From the NCBI RefSeq assembly GCF_030285625.1, contig NZ_CP127294.1, forward strand, positions 8,030,001 to 8,094,000: 64,000 nt of DNA, written 5' to 3'. Positions 29,824 through 37,708 of this stretch are shown here, piece by piece. The stretch is from Amycolatopsis sp. 2-15. GTDB taxonomy: Bacteria; Actinomycetota; Actinomycetes; Mycobacteriales; Pseudonocardiaceae. The notes beneath the pieces were generated by a model. It was not told the origin of the DNA, searched no databases, and saw only the letters and a program-made list of their open reading frames with translations. The position numbers and the translations under genes were made by a program. Position 1 is the first letter of the stretch. Each line of letters opens with the position of its first letter.

Positions 29824-30063
29824 TCAGCCGTCCTCCATCATCGCGGCCCGCAGCTGGGCCAGCTGCGACTCCTTCTCGTGCTGTAGACGTACATCGCCCT
29901 CGGCCGTGGGTTTGATGCCCAGCGCACGCAACAGTTCGGCGGCCGGCTCGCCGGGCGGGCCGCCGGAGCCGAGCGTCGGGTGCAGTCCGATGTCCACGAG
30001 GTGGCGGAACACCAGGTCGACAACCGTCCAAGGGTTGTACGTCTCCTCGGTTTGTTCATCCAT
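29824..30063 (-). CDS. Small leader protein of the monooxygenase operon
   Basis: 79 residues, start at 30063 with AGGAGG nine bases upstream. The sequence begins MDEQTEETYNPWTVVDLVFR and contains a Gly/Pro-rich linker (GSGGPPGEPAAELLRALGIK) followed by a charged helix. No motif or membrane segment is recognised. It is the first gene on the monooxygenase strand, 165 bp before prmA, with candidate operator copies on each side. It may be a regulatory or assembly factor, or a simple small subunit; function unknown. The strong ribosome binding site argues that it is translated. Confidence 0.6.
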   Translation of the reverse strand: MDEQTEETYNPWTVVDLVFRHLVDIGLHPTLGSGGPPGEPAAELLRALGIKPTAEGDVRLQHEKESQLAQLRAAMMEDG

Positions 30064-30124
30064 TCGGGTCCTCCTGCACGTTCGTCCGGACTCCCCATGA
30101 GAACCCCGCGCGCGCGACGAGCGC

Positions 30125-30139
30125 GTCTCAAGGTGAGAC
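30125..30139. promoter_or_regulatory. GTCTCA-AGG-TGAGAC palindrome in the divergent promoter
   Basis: A perfect inverted repeat (6-bp arms, 3-bp spacer) in the 156-bp gap between the leader gene and the activator gene. It matches the site at 29792-29806 in 11 of 12 arm positions. The location allows control of both the operon and the activator itself. Confidence 0.55.
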
Positions 30140-30219
30140 CCGCGCTGGACAAGCGTCCTAAGCTGGGCACGACCCGGTACTGCGACACAACGACGTGGGC
30201 AGCGACAGGAGGTCGAGCC

Positions 30220-32058
30220 GTGGTGAAGAGTCCACCCGCCCGCCAGGTCGCACCGCCCCCGGCCGCGATCGTGCCCGACGACGACGGTCTGGCCAGGACC
30301 AGAATCCGCTTTCTGACGTCGGAAACCGTTGAGCCGGACCAAGTTCGCGAAGCGATCCTCGCTTCGTGGTGGCGGTCGCGGCATTTCCGCGTGCCCGCCG
30401 ATCGCATCGACCTGCCGTATCTCGGCGAGGTCAATCTCGACACTCCCTTGATTCACAGCGCGAAACTCGTCATGCAACGGCTCGGCGACCAGCTCGACGG
30501 GCAGCCGATCAGCATGATCCTCGCCGACCCGACCGGCACGGTGCTGAGCCAGCGCACCGGCGACACCGATCTGCACCGCCACCTCGAACGGGTGGAACTG
30601 GTCCCCGGCTTCAGCTACGGCGAGAAGTTCGTGGGCACCAACGGCATCGGCACCGCGCTGGAGGACGACCAGCCGACGCACGTGTTCGGCCACGAGCACT
30701 ACGCCGAGCACCTGGAGAACCTCGCGTGCGCCGGCGTGCCGATCCACCACCCGATCTCCGGGAAGATGATCGGCGCCGTCGACCTGACGTGCTGGCGCAA
30801 GGACGCGGGCGGGCTGCTGATCGCGCTCGCGCGCAGCACCGCCGAGCAGATCCAGCAGGCGCTGCTGACGCACAGCAATCTGCGCGAGCTGATCCTCTTC
30901 CAGTCCTACCTGCAGGCGTGCCGCCGCACGACCGGCATCGTGATGGCGTTCAACGACGACATCGTGATGATGAACGACAGCGCGCGCCAGCTGCTCAACT
31001 CGGCCGACCAGTCGATCCTGCTCGGGCACGCGGCGCAGGCATTGTCGGAGTACCGGCGCAACACCGCGACCGTGACGCTCTCAGGCGGGGGCAAGGTCAA
31101 GATGCACTGCCGACGCGTGCCGGGCCAGCACGAGGACGACGTCGTGGGCGGCGTGCTCTCGGTGAAGCTGATCGTCTCGGAGACCGAGTCGAGCGGCGTG
31201 CCCGTGCCGATGCTGCCGATGTTCCTGCCGGGCCTGGTCGGTTCGGCGCCCTCGTGGCTGCGCTGCACGCACGACGTCGACGCCGGCTACAGCCGCGGCG
31301 AGTGGCTCGTGCTCGCGGGCGAGCCGGGCACCGGGAAGCTGAGCCTGGCCAAGGGTGTGCACCAGCGGCGCAACCCGACCGGCCGGCTGCACACGCTCGA
31401 CGCGCGCGACGCGGCGGAGGACGACTGGCTCTGCGACCTTCGGCGCGACCTGATCGACGACCCCGTCGACACGCTCGTGGTGCAGCACCTGGAATCGCTG
31501 CGCGGCGAGAAGCTGAAGGCGTTCTCCGGGGTGCTCGAAGAAGTGCGCACCGCGTACGGCGCCAACGCGCCGTGGCTCGCGGTCACCCTCGCCCCGGAGG
31601 CCGAGACGACGCCGGACCTGGCCGAGTCGCTGGCGTTCTTCCCGCGCACGGTGACCGTGCCGCCGCTGCGCCGCCACATCGACGACCTAACCGAGCTCGT
31701 GCCGTTCTTCCTCGCGAAGCTCTCGCGCGGCAGCCGGCTCTCGTGTTCGCCGACGGCGCTGCACCTGCTGATGCGCGCCGACTGGCCGACCAACACCGCG
31801 CAGCTCTACCAGGTGCTCAAGAAGGTGGCGCAGCACCGGCGGCTCGGGGCGATCCAGCCGAGCGACCTGCCGGCCGAGTACCAGGCCATCGCGAAACGGC
31901 CGCTGAAGGGGCTCGAGTCGATCGAGCGCGACGCGATCGTGCGCAGCCTCGAGGAGGCCCACGGCAACAAACCGCGCGCGGCGCAGCTGCTCGGCATCTC
32001 GCGCGCGACGATCTACCGCAAGATCCACGAGTACGGCATCGTCACGCCCGACCACTGA
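30220..32058 (+). CDS. AcoR/MimR-type transcriptional activator, divergent from the operon
   Basis: 612 residues from the GTG at 30220, chosen for AGGAGG seven bases upstream. A GAF-like sensor occupies about residues 70-200 (SMILADPTGTVLSQRTGDTD, FVGTNGIGTAL, VPIHHPISGKMIGAVDLTCW). A PAS-like segment follows, then an AAA+ module with Walker A GEPGTGK, and a C-terminal Fis helix-turn-helix (EEAHGNKPRAAQLLGISRAT). The GAFTGA loop that contacts sigma-54 is missing. That fits actinomycetes, which lack sigma-54, and MimR in mycobacteria, which activates mimABCD. The likely role is inducer-dependent activation of the monooxygenase operon. Confidence 0.85.
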   Translation: MVKSPPARQVAPPPAAIVPDDDGLARTRIRFLTSETVEPDQVREAILASWWRSRHFRVPADRIDLPYLGEVNLDTPLIHSAKLVMQRLGDQLDGQPISMILADPTGTVLSQRTGDTDLHRHLERVELVPGFSYGEKFVGTNGIGTALEDDQPTHVFGHEHYAEHLENLACAGVPIHHPISGKMIGAVDLTCWRKDAGGLLIALARSTAEQIQQALLTHSNLRELILFQSYLQACRRTTGIVMAFNDDIVMMNDSARQLLNSADQSILLGHAAQALSEYRRNTATVTLSGGGKVKMHCRRVPGQHEDDVVGGVLSVKLIVSETESSGVPVPMLPMFLPGLVGSAPSWLRCTHDVDAGYSRGEWLVLAGEPGTGKLSLAKGVHQRRNPTGRLHTLDARDAAEDDWLCDLRRDLIDDPVDTLVVQHLESLRGEKLKAFSGVLEEVRTAYGANAPWLAVTLAPEAETTPDLAESLAFFPRTVTVPPLRRHIDDLTELVPFFLAKLSRGSRLSCSPTALHLLMRADWPTNTAQLYQVLKKVAQHRRLGAIQPSDLPAEYQAIAKRPLKGLESIERDAIVRSLEEAHGNKPRAAQLLGISRATIYRKIHEYGIVTPDH

Positions 32059-32114
32059 GTTTGTGAAACGCCGAGTTCACGGAGGTCCCGCACGCCGGGG
32101 ATCATCATGGAGCC

Positions 32115-32918
32115 ATGCGGTGGCCGGGTGTGCGAGGGCTGAGCCCGCGGCGACGGCTGCTCGTCGCCGGGGTGGCGCTCGCGGTCGTGGCCGCCGGCGT
32201 GGTCGCGGCGGTGTCCGTCGGCGGGAGTTCCGGCGTACCTCGGGCCGGCAGCCCCCCGCAGGACACACCCGGGCCGGTGCTGCTCGTGCCCGGCTACGGC
32301 GGTGGCCGGGACTCGCTGGAACAGCTGGCCGGCCGCATCCACCGGGAAACGGGCCGGGACACCGAGGTGCTCACCCTCGCCGGCGACGGCACCGGCGACC
32401 TCCTGCAGCAGGTGGACGTGCTGACCCACGCCGTCGAACGCGCGTATGCCGGCGGAGCTCCGTCGGTGGACGTGATCGGCTACTCGGCGGGCGGGGTCGT
32501 CGCGCGGCTGTGGGTCGCGCGCGAGGGCGGCGAGCACCAGGCCCGGCGCGTGATCACACTCGGCGCGCCGATGCACGGCACCACACTCGCCACCGCCGGC
32601 GGTGTGCTGGCACCCGGCGCGTGTCCCACTGCCTGCCGCCAGCTCACGCCCGGCAGCGCGCTGTTGCGGCAGCTGCCGCCGATCCCACCCGGCCTGCCGT
32701 GGCTTTCGGTGTGGACGCGGCTCGACCAGACCGTCACGCCGCCGGAGTCGGCGCGGCTCGACGGCGCGGTGAACGTGGCTCTGCAGCAGGTGTGCCCCGC
32801 CGACACCGCCGCGCACGGCGACCTGCCGACGGACCCGGCCGTGACCGGTCTCGTGCTGACCGCGATCGGCACGGCGCCGCTGAGCGCGCCGGCCTCGTGC
32901 GCGGACCTCAGCTCGTGA
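32115..32918 (+). CDS. Exported alpha/beta hydrolase (esterase/lipase-like)
   Basis: 267 residues. An N-terminal membrane or signal segment (about 13-35, LLVAGVALAVVAAGVVAAVS) follows basic residues. The nucleophile elbow is GYSAGG with Ser124, and the oxyanion segment is LLVPGYGGG. Cysteines in APGACPTACRQL and near the C-terminus suggest disulfide bonds, consistent with action outside the cytoplasm. It resembles EstA/lipase class 2-like triacylglycerol lipases. Its 3' end overlaps that of the ABC permease gene by 11 bp, tail to tail. Confidence 0.8.
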   Translation: MRWPGVRGLSPRRRLLVAGVALAVVAAGVVAAVSVGGSSGVPRAGSPPQDTPGPVLLVPGYGGGRDSLEQLAGRIHRETGRDTEVLTLAGDGTGDLLQQVDVLTHAVERAYAGGAPSVDVIGYSAGGVVARLWVAREGGEHQARRVITLGAPMHGTTLATAGGVLAPGACPTACRQLTPGSALLRQLPPIPPGLPWLSVWTRLDQTVTPPESARLDGAVNVALQQVCPADTAAHGDLPTDPAVTGLVLTAIGTAPLSAPASCADLSS

Positions 32919-33741
32919 CGTCCTTGGTGGCGAAGTTCGCCCACGCGGCGCCGAAGAACACCACGATGTAGCCGGCCTGCAGCAGCAGCCCGCGGTCGAT
33001 GTTGTGCCACAACACGGGATCGCGGAAGAAGTCGAGCCACGAGAGCCAGTAGTGCGTGGGCAGGTACGGCTTCACCGGCGCGGCCGCGTCGAGCGTCTCC
33101 AGAACCGAGCTCGTGATGAGCACGGCCAGCCCGCCGAGTGCGGCCCCGAGCGCCGAGTCCGCCAGCGTCGAGAGGAACATCGTGATCGCCGCGAACCCGA
33201 GCATCGACAACACGATGTAGGCCACGGCCCCCAGCAACCGCAACGCGAGCGACGACGAGCTCAGCGACGTGCCCGACAACGTCACGACCTGGGCCGCCTG
33301 GCCGCCCGCCCCGACCTCGCCACCCGTGCCGAACAACAGGATCCCGATCACCAGCGACGTGAGGACCACGATCACGATCGCTGCCGTCACGTACACCGCG
33401 AGCGCCACGAGCTTGGCCGTCAGCAGCCGCGTCCGCCCGGCCGGGCGCGCCAGCAGGTACCGCAGCGTGCCGCCCGACGCTTCGCCGGCCACCGAGTCCC
33501 CCGCCACCACCGCCACCGCGATCGGCAGGAACAGCGGCAGCACCAACGCGAGCGCCGCCGCCGGGTACAGCGACCCGTCACTCACCACCGCCGACAGGAA
33601 CGCCCCGCCCTGCCCCGGCGGCGGCGCGAAGTCCGCGGTCGCCAGGAACACCGCCACGATCGCCGGCAGCAGGCACAGCAGCAGCACACTCACCCACACA
33701 CGCGGCCGCAAGGCGAGCTTGCGCAGTTCGACGCCGATCAC
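32908..33741 (-). CDS. ABC-2 type transporter permease
   Basis: 277 residues from a GTG at 33741. About six membrane segments are seen: the first near residues 17-37 (VWVSVLLLCLLPAIVAVFLA) and others around YPAAALALVLPLFLPIAVAV, VYVTAAIVIVVLTSLVIGIL, LLGAVAYIVLSMLGFAAITM and the C-terminal VVFF segment. The motif GDSVAGEASGGTLRYLLARP is characteristic of ABC-2 exporters. It works with the ATPase encoded just upstream. Its N-terminal 15 codons are duplicated upstream within a 92-bp repeat, so the normal stop/start overlap with the ATPase has been separated by about 239 bp. Confidence 0.85.
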   Translation of the reverse strand: MIGVELRKLALRPRVWVSVLLLCLLPAIVAVFLATADFAPPPGQGGAFLSAVVSDGSLYPAAALALVLPLFLPIAVAVVAGDSVAGEASGGTLRYLLARPAGRTRLLTAKLVALAVYVTAAIVIVVLTSLVIGILLFGTGGEVGAGGQAAQVVTLSGTSLSSSSLALRLLGAVAYIVLSMLGFAAITMFLSTLADSALGAALGGLAVLITSSVLETLDAAAPVKPYLPTHYWLSWLDFFRDPVLWHNIDRGLLLQAGYIVVFFGAAWANFATKDVTS

Positions 33742-34031
33742 CGCGTGCCTCCGAACCGGTCCGAGCCGTGACCGGTCACGTCGAGCACGACCGGACCTCG
33801 CAGATCTGCCCGCCGCACGCCGCGCCCCGCCAACGGACCGGCGCCGACCGCCGAGCCCTCGACCCGACCCCGGCACAGGCCCGCAACCCCGTGCGAACCC
33901 AGCCCCGGGCTGCAGCGCCCGGCCCGCGAGTCGCCCGCTCGCGGCCGCAAGGCGAGCTTGCGCAGTTCGACGCCGATCACCGCGTGCCGCCGAACCGGTC
34001 CGAGCCGTGACCGGTCACGCCGAGCACGACC
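33701..34031. repeat. 92-bp direct repeat flanking a 147-bp unique segment
   Basis: Bases 33701-33792 and 33940-34031 are the same over 92 positions with two mismatches (at 33749 and 33781 of the first copy), offset by 239 bp. Each copy carries the last codons of the ABC ATPase (ending GSDRFGGTR), the coupled GTGA junction and the first codons of the permease (VIGVELRKLALRPR). The segment between the copies also shows faint similarity to the ATPase tail, with a deletion. This suggests recombination between related ABC operons or an old partial duplication. Confidence 0.85.
33738..33980 (-). pseudogene. Chimeric mini-frame made of permease head and ATPase tail
   Basis: The upstream repeat copy starts a permease-like frame at GTG 33980, reads VIGVELRKLALRPR, runs through 50-odd unrelated residues, then ends in VVLDVTGHGSDRFGGTR with a stop at 33738 that overlaps the true permease start. 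The frame is 80 codons long. It is the product of the 92-bp duplication rather than an independent gene. It still preserves translational coupling from ATPase through to permease, which may explain why it stays open. Confidence 0.5.
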
Positions 34032-34888
34032 TGTTCCAGAGTGCGGTGCTCCGCCCGCAGGTCGCTCACGCGGACGCCCGCGCTGACGAGGCGGGTGTTG
34101 AGTTCCGCGGCGTCGGCGTAGCGGACGACGAGGTGGTCGCCGTCGCGGTGTTCGAGGTGGCCGTCGAGGACGGCGGCGGCCGCAGCCGGGTCCGGGGTGC
34201 GCAGGAGGACGCGGCCGGTGGCGGCGCGCAGGGTGGCGACGTCGTCGTCGAGCACCAGGCGGCCGTGGTCGACGATGCCGACGCGGGTGCACAGCTGTTC
34301 GATCTCGGCGAGCAGGTGGCTGGACAGGAAGACCGTGGTGCCGTCGCGGTTGAGTTCCAGCAGCAGCTCGCGGATCTCCTTGATGCCCTGTGGGTCGAGG
34401 CCGTTGGTGGGCTCGTCGAGCACCAGCAGCCGCGGGCGGTCGAGCAGGGCGCCGGCGAGGCCGAGGCGCTGGCGCATGCCCAGGGAGTACGCCTTGACCG
34501 GCCGCCGGTCGACGCCGGCGAGACCCACGCGTTCCAGTGCCTCCTCGATGCGGCGCCGGCGGGTCCGGCGCCCGCGGTGGCGGCCGGCGGCGTCGAGCAG
34601 CGCCAGGTTGCGCCGGCCCGACAGGTGCGGGTAGGCGGCGGGGCCTTCGACGAGCGCGCCGACGTCGGGCAGCACGTCGGCAAGCCGCTTCGGCACCGGC
34701 TGCCCGAGCACCTCGATCTCGCCGCTCGTGGCGTAGACGAGCCCGAGCAGCATCCGCACCAGCGTGGTCTTGCCGGACCCGTTCGGGCCGAGGAAGCCGT
34801 ACCGGTCGCCTTCGCGCACCTCCAGGTCGACGGCGTCGACGGCCACGGTCCGGCCGTACCGCTTGGTCAGCCCGCGCGTGACGATCAT
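33977..34888 (-). CDS. ABC transporter ATP-binding protein
   Basis: 303 residues. The Walker A motif is GPNGSGKTT (about 34-42), the signature is YSLGMRQRLGLAGAL, Walker B is RLLVLDEPT, and the switch histidine lies in TVFLSSHLLAE. The family matches ABC-2 exporters for drugs, lipids or peptides. The ATG overlaps the stop of the LolA-like gene (ATGA), and its stop overlaps the GTG of the duplicated permease head. With the permease at 32908 it should form one exporter; the substrate is unknown. Confidence 0.9.
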   Translation of the reverse strand: MIVTRGLTKRYGRTVAVDAVDLEVREGDRYGFLGPNGSGKTTLVRMLLGLVYATSGEIEVLGQPVPKRLADVLPDVGALVEGPAAYPHLSGRRNLALLDAAGRHRGRRTRRRRIEEALERVGLAGVDRRPVKAYSLGMRQRLGLAGALLDRPRLLVLDEPTNGLDPQGIKEIRELLLELNRDGTTVFLSSHLLAEIEQLCTRVGIVDHGRLVLDDDVATLRAATGRVLLRTPDPAAAAAVLDGHLEHRDGDHLVVRYADAAELNTRLVSAGVRVSDLRAEHRTLEQVVLGVTGHGSDRFGGTR

Positions 34889-36015
34889 CGGCCGCTCCGG
34901 CGCAGCGTGGCCAGGTCGGCCGCGGCCGAGGCCAGCACCGCCGGTGTGACCAGCCCGGCGAGCAGGTACCCGCGCCGCGAGCTCAGCGGGCGCACGATCG
35001 CCAGCGACAACGGCGTGACCGACAGCTGCACGGCCGTGCCCTGCGGCAGCGTGATCGCGGTTCCGCCCGCCTTGCCGGCCGCGTCCGCCGCGCCGTCGGC
35101 GACCGCGCGCGGCACGGCGACCACGGCGAACGTCGCGAGGCCCGAACCGTAGAGCGCGGCGCCCTGCACGCCGCCGAAGTTCGCGGTGCGCACCGCCCGG
35201 CCGCCGAGCGTCGAAGGCAGGCGGACGCGGCCCAGGGCGCCCAGCGCGTTCGACAGGTCCGGCGCGTTGGTGGCCGTGAAGCCGCTGCCCGGCGCGGGCA
35301 CCGGTGTGGTGACGACGGGTGTGGTCTGCTCGACGTCCTCGAACTCCGCGGTGAGCATCGGCGCCTGCTGGCCGCGCGCGGTCACCTCGACGCGCAGCGG
35401 CAGCCCGGTCCCCGGATCGGCCCACACGTCGACGCCGCCGATCGTCGTCTCCGGATCGGCGGGCGCGAGGCGGAACCCGGCGGCCGGGATGCCCGCGACG
35501 TTGCGCGGCGGCAGCGCGCTCACCGGGTCCGTCGGCGCGGACCGCAGCGCCCACCGCGCCAGCTCGGGGGGCAGCAGGTCACTCGCGCGCGGCAGCCGCA
35601 CGGCCGGGTCACCCGTCAGCTGCGTCAGCATGTCCGCCCCGTAGTCCCAGGTGTATTCGCCTTCAGGCAGGTGGTAGACGTCGTGCTCCCCCGTCGTGGT
35701 CAGCACCGCCACGCGGTAGCGGTCGGGCCCGGCGTACCAGGCGCGCGTGGTCGTGGTGGTGGAGAACAGGGCCGACACGTCGGCGAGATCGGGCAGCTCG
35801 GGGATCGCCAGCGAGCCCCGGCTCTGCGCGAGTCCCTGGTACGGCTCCCCGGCCGAGCCCAGCACCAGGCCGCGCAGGTGCCCGGCGTCGGCGGCCGGCC
35901 CGGCGGGCCGCAGCGCGGTGACGAGCGACGGCAGCGCCACCAGCGCGACCGCCACCACAGCGACCACCGCCCAGCGACGACCGCGCTCACGTCGCACGAC
36001 GGACACCGGCATCAC
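34885..36015 (-). CDS. LolA/MucB-like exported protein of the ABC operon
   Basis: 376 residues; GTG at 36015 or ATG at 36012 may start it. A signal or anchor segment covers about residues 14-36 (RWAVVAVVAVALVALPSLVT). The exported part resembles the LolA/MucB-RseB fold (YAGPDRYRVAVLTTTGEHDV, YTWDYGADMLTQL, VDVWADPGTGLPLRVEVTA). A second hydrophobic stretch (GYLLAGLVTPAVLASAAADL) lies at the C-terminus. Genes of this type are commonly upstream of an ABC-2 exporter in actinomycetes. It probably binds a lipid or senses the envelope near the transporter. That role is inference. Confidence 0.65.
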   Translation of the reverse strand: MMPVSVVRRERGRRWAVVAVVAVALVALPSLVTALRPAGPAADAGHLRGLVLGSAGEPYQGLAQSRGSLAIPELPDLADVSALFSTTTTTRAWYAGPDRYRVAVLTTTGEHDVYHLPEGEYTWDYGADMLTQLTGDPAVRLPRASDLLPPELARWALRSAPTDPVSALPPRNVAGIPAAGFRLAPADPETTIGGVDVWADPGTGLPLRVEVTARGQQAPMLTAEFEDVEQTTPVVTTPVPAPGSGFTATNAPDLSNALGALGRVRLPSTLGGRAVRTANFGGVQGAALYGSGLATFAVVAVPRAVADGAADAAGKAGGTAITLPQGTAVQLSVTPLSLAIVRPLSSRRGYLLAGLVTPAVLASAAADLATLRRSGR

Positions 36016-36099
36016 CTCTGGTCCCTTTGTACGCCACGAAACCGCGTGGCCCCCGTTTCCGAATCCTTACGCCGGCCCTGTCGCCTTAGGGTGAGGCGC

Positions 36100-37233
36100 A
36101 TGGAAGATCTCGCGCAGCGGTACGCGGCGGGCACCCTCGCCGACGTCGTCCCCTCGGCGCTCGCCGGGCTCGGCGTCGCCGGCGAACGCAACCCGCTCGG
36201 CCTGCCCGCCGCCGACCGCGTGTGCGTGCTGCTCGTCGACGGCCTGGGCTGGACCTCGCTCCAACGGCACGCTGACGCCGCGCCCTTTCTGGCGCGGCTG
36301 TCCGCCCGCCCGCTGACGGCCGGGTTCCCCAGCACCACCGCGACCAGCGTCGCGTCGCTCGGCACCGGCCTGACGCCGGGCGAGCACGGCGTGGTCGGCT
36401 ACGCCTTCGAGGCCGGACGCGACGTGCTCAACGTCCTCGGCTGGCGCCGCCACACCGGCGGCAAGCCGATCGACCTGCGCGAGCGGGTCGTGCCGGAGCA
36501 GCTGCAGCCGCGCCCGACGGCGTTCGAACGCGCGGCGGCAGCCGGCGTCGCCGTGCGCGTGGTCGGGCCCCGCGACCAGCGCGACAGCGGTCTCACCCGT
36601 GCCGCCTTGCGGGGCGGGGAGTTCCAGGGCGTGCACGCGCTCGGCGACCTCACCGCGGCCGTCGCCGAAGCGCTGGCACCCCCGCGGAGCCTGTGCTACG
36701 CCTACCACGCCGACCTCGACCTGCTCGGCCACGTCCACGGCCCCGGCAGCACTCCGTGGCTCTACCAGCTGTCCTACGTCGACCGCCTGGCCGAGACGAT
36801 CGCCGGCAGCCTTCCGCGCGGCGCGGCGCTGATCGTGACGGCCGACCACGGCATGGTCACCGTCGGCGAGCGCGTCGACTACGACGCCGAACCCGCGTTG
36901 CAAGCCGGCGTCCGCACCGTCGGCGGCGAAGCCCGCGCGCGCCACGTCTACACCGTCGAGGGTGCGGCACCCGACGTCCGGGCCGCGTGGCGCGAAACCC
37001 TCGGCGACCGCGCATGGGTGCTCGGTCGCGAAGAGGCCGTGGCCGCGGGCTGGTTCGGCCCGCGCGTCGCCGACGCCGTGCTCCCCCGCATCGGCGACGT
37101 CGTCGTCGCGGCCCGCGGGACCGCCGCCGTCGTCCGCACCGAAGCCGAGCCGCGGCTGAGCCGCATGACGGGCCAGCACGGTTCGGTGACCGACGAAGAA
37201 CTGTTGGTGCCGCTGGCGATCGCCCGCGCCTGA
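36100..37233 (+). CDS. Alkaline phosphatase superfamily / nucleotide pyrophosphatase-like protein
   Basis: 377 residues from the ATG at 36100. Metal and nucleophile motifs of the phosphodiesterase/NPP family are present: VCVLLVDGLGWTSLQ, then FPSTTATSVASLGTGLTPGEHG with the catalytic Ser/Thr, YHADLDLLGHVHG, ADHGMV and GQHGSV. No signal peptide is visible, so it may act in the cytoplasm. Homologues are widely conserved in actinobacteria as single genes. It would hydrolyse a phosphodiester or pyrophosphate; the natural substrate is unknown. It converges on the MarR gene after only 7 bp. Confidence 0.85.
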   Translation: MEDLAQRYAAGTLADVVPSALAGLGVAGERNPLGLPAADRVCVLLVDGLGWTSLQRHADAAPFLARLSARPLTAGFPSTTATSVASLGTGLTPGEHGVVGYAFEAGRDVLNVLGWRRHTGGKPIDLRERVVPEQLQPRPTAFERAAAAGVAVRVVGPRDQRDSGLTRAALRGGEFQGVHALGDLTAAVAEALAPPRSLCYAYHADLDLLGHVHGPGSTPWLYQLSYVDRLAETIAGSLPRGAALIVTADHGMVTVGERVDYDAEPALQAGVRTVGGEARARHVYTVEGAAPDVRAAWRETLGDRAWVLGREEAVAAGWFGPRVADAVLPRIGDVVVAARGTAAVVRTEAEPRLSRMTGQHGSVTDEELLVPLAIARA

Positions 37234-37240
37234 CCGTCCG

Positions 37241-37708
37241 TTATGGACGTTCGGTGTGCGGCGTGCCGGTCTCGGCGAGCTGGTCGATGGCGCCCACGAG
37301 CTCGGCCAGCGCCGGCACCGCGGACGCGATCAGGTGCCGCCACGCCGGGTGCAGCCGGTCGATCGCCGAGGCGAGGATCTCGGCGTTGTGGTGCTGCCAG
37401 CGGTCCACGGCCGCGCGCCCGCTCTCGGTGAGCTCCAGCTCCACCGTCCGGCGGTCGGCACTGCCACTGGTGCGCGTGACGAGGTCGCGCGCCCGCAGTC
37501 CGGTGACCATCGTCGTGACGGAGTTCGGCGCCAGCTTCAGCAACTGGGCGACCCGGCTCGGGCGGGCGCCGGGGTTCTCGGCCAGGCACGACAGCAGTTC
37601 GAGCTGCGCGACCGACAGCGTGTTGTCCGGGTCGGCCGTGCGCGCGGCGCGGCGCATGGCGCGCCGGAGGCGGGCGACGACGTCGGCGAGGTTCGGCTCG
37701 GGCGTCAT
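37241..37708 (-). CDS. MarR family regulator of the efflux pump
   Basis: 155 residues. The winged helix-turn-helix reads LSVAQLELLSCLAENPGARP, SRVAQLLKLAPNSVTTMVTG and the wing TRTSGSADRRTVELELTESG. The ATG overlaps the MFS stop (ATGA), so pump and regulator share a transcript. MarR proteins linked to EmrB-like pumps usually repress the operon and respond to the pump's substrate. No palindrome is obvious just before the MFS start. Confidence 0.87.
   Translation of the reverse strand: MTPEPNLADVVARLRRAMRRAARTADPDNTLSVAQLELLSCLAENPGARPSRVAQLLKLAPNSVTTMVTGLRARDLVTRTSGSADRRTVELELTESGRAAVDRWQHHNAEILASAIDRLHPAWRHLIASAVPALAELVGAIDQLAETGTPHTERP

Noticed and set aside
30063..30220. Sigma-54 promoter for the monooxygenase operon
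   Set aside because: The activator lacks GAFTGA and actinomycetes lack sigma-54; no GG-N10-GC element in the right place was convincing.
33738..33980. 80-codon frame between ABC ATPase and permease as a real gene
   Set aside because: It is made of duplicated ends of the two flanking genes joined by a diverged segment, so it is better read as a recombination by-product.
37234..37251. Small hairpin CGTCC/GGACG between the phosphodiesterase and MarR genes
   Set aside because: Only a 5-bp stem; too weak to call a terminator.
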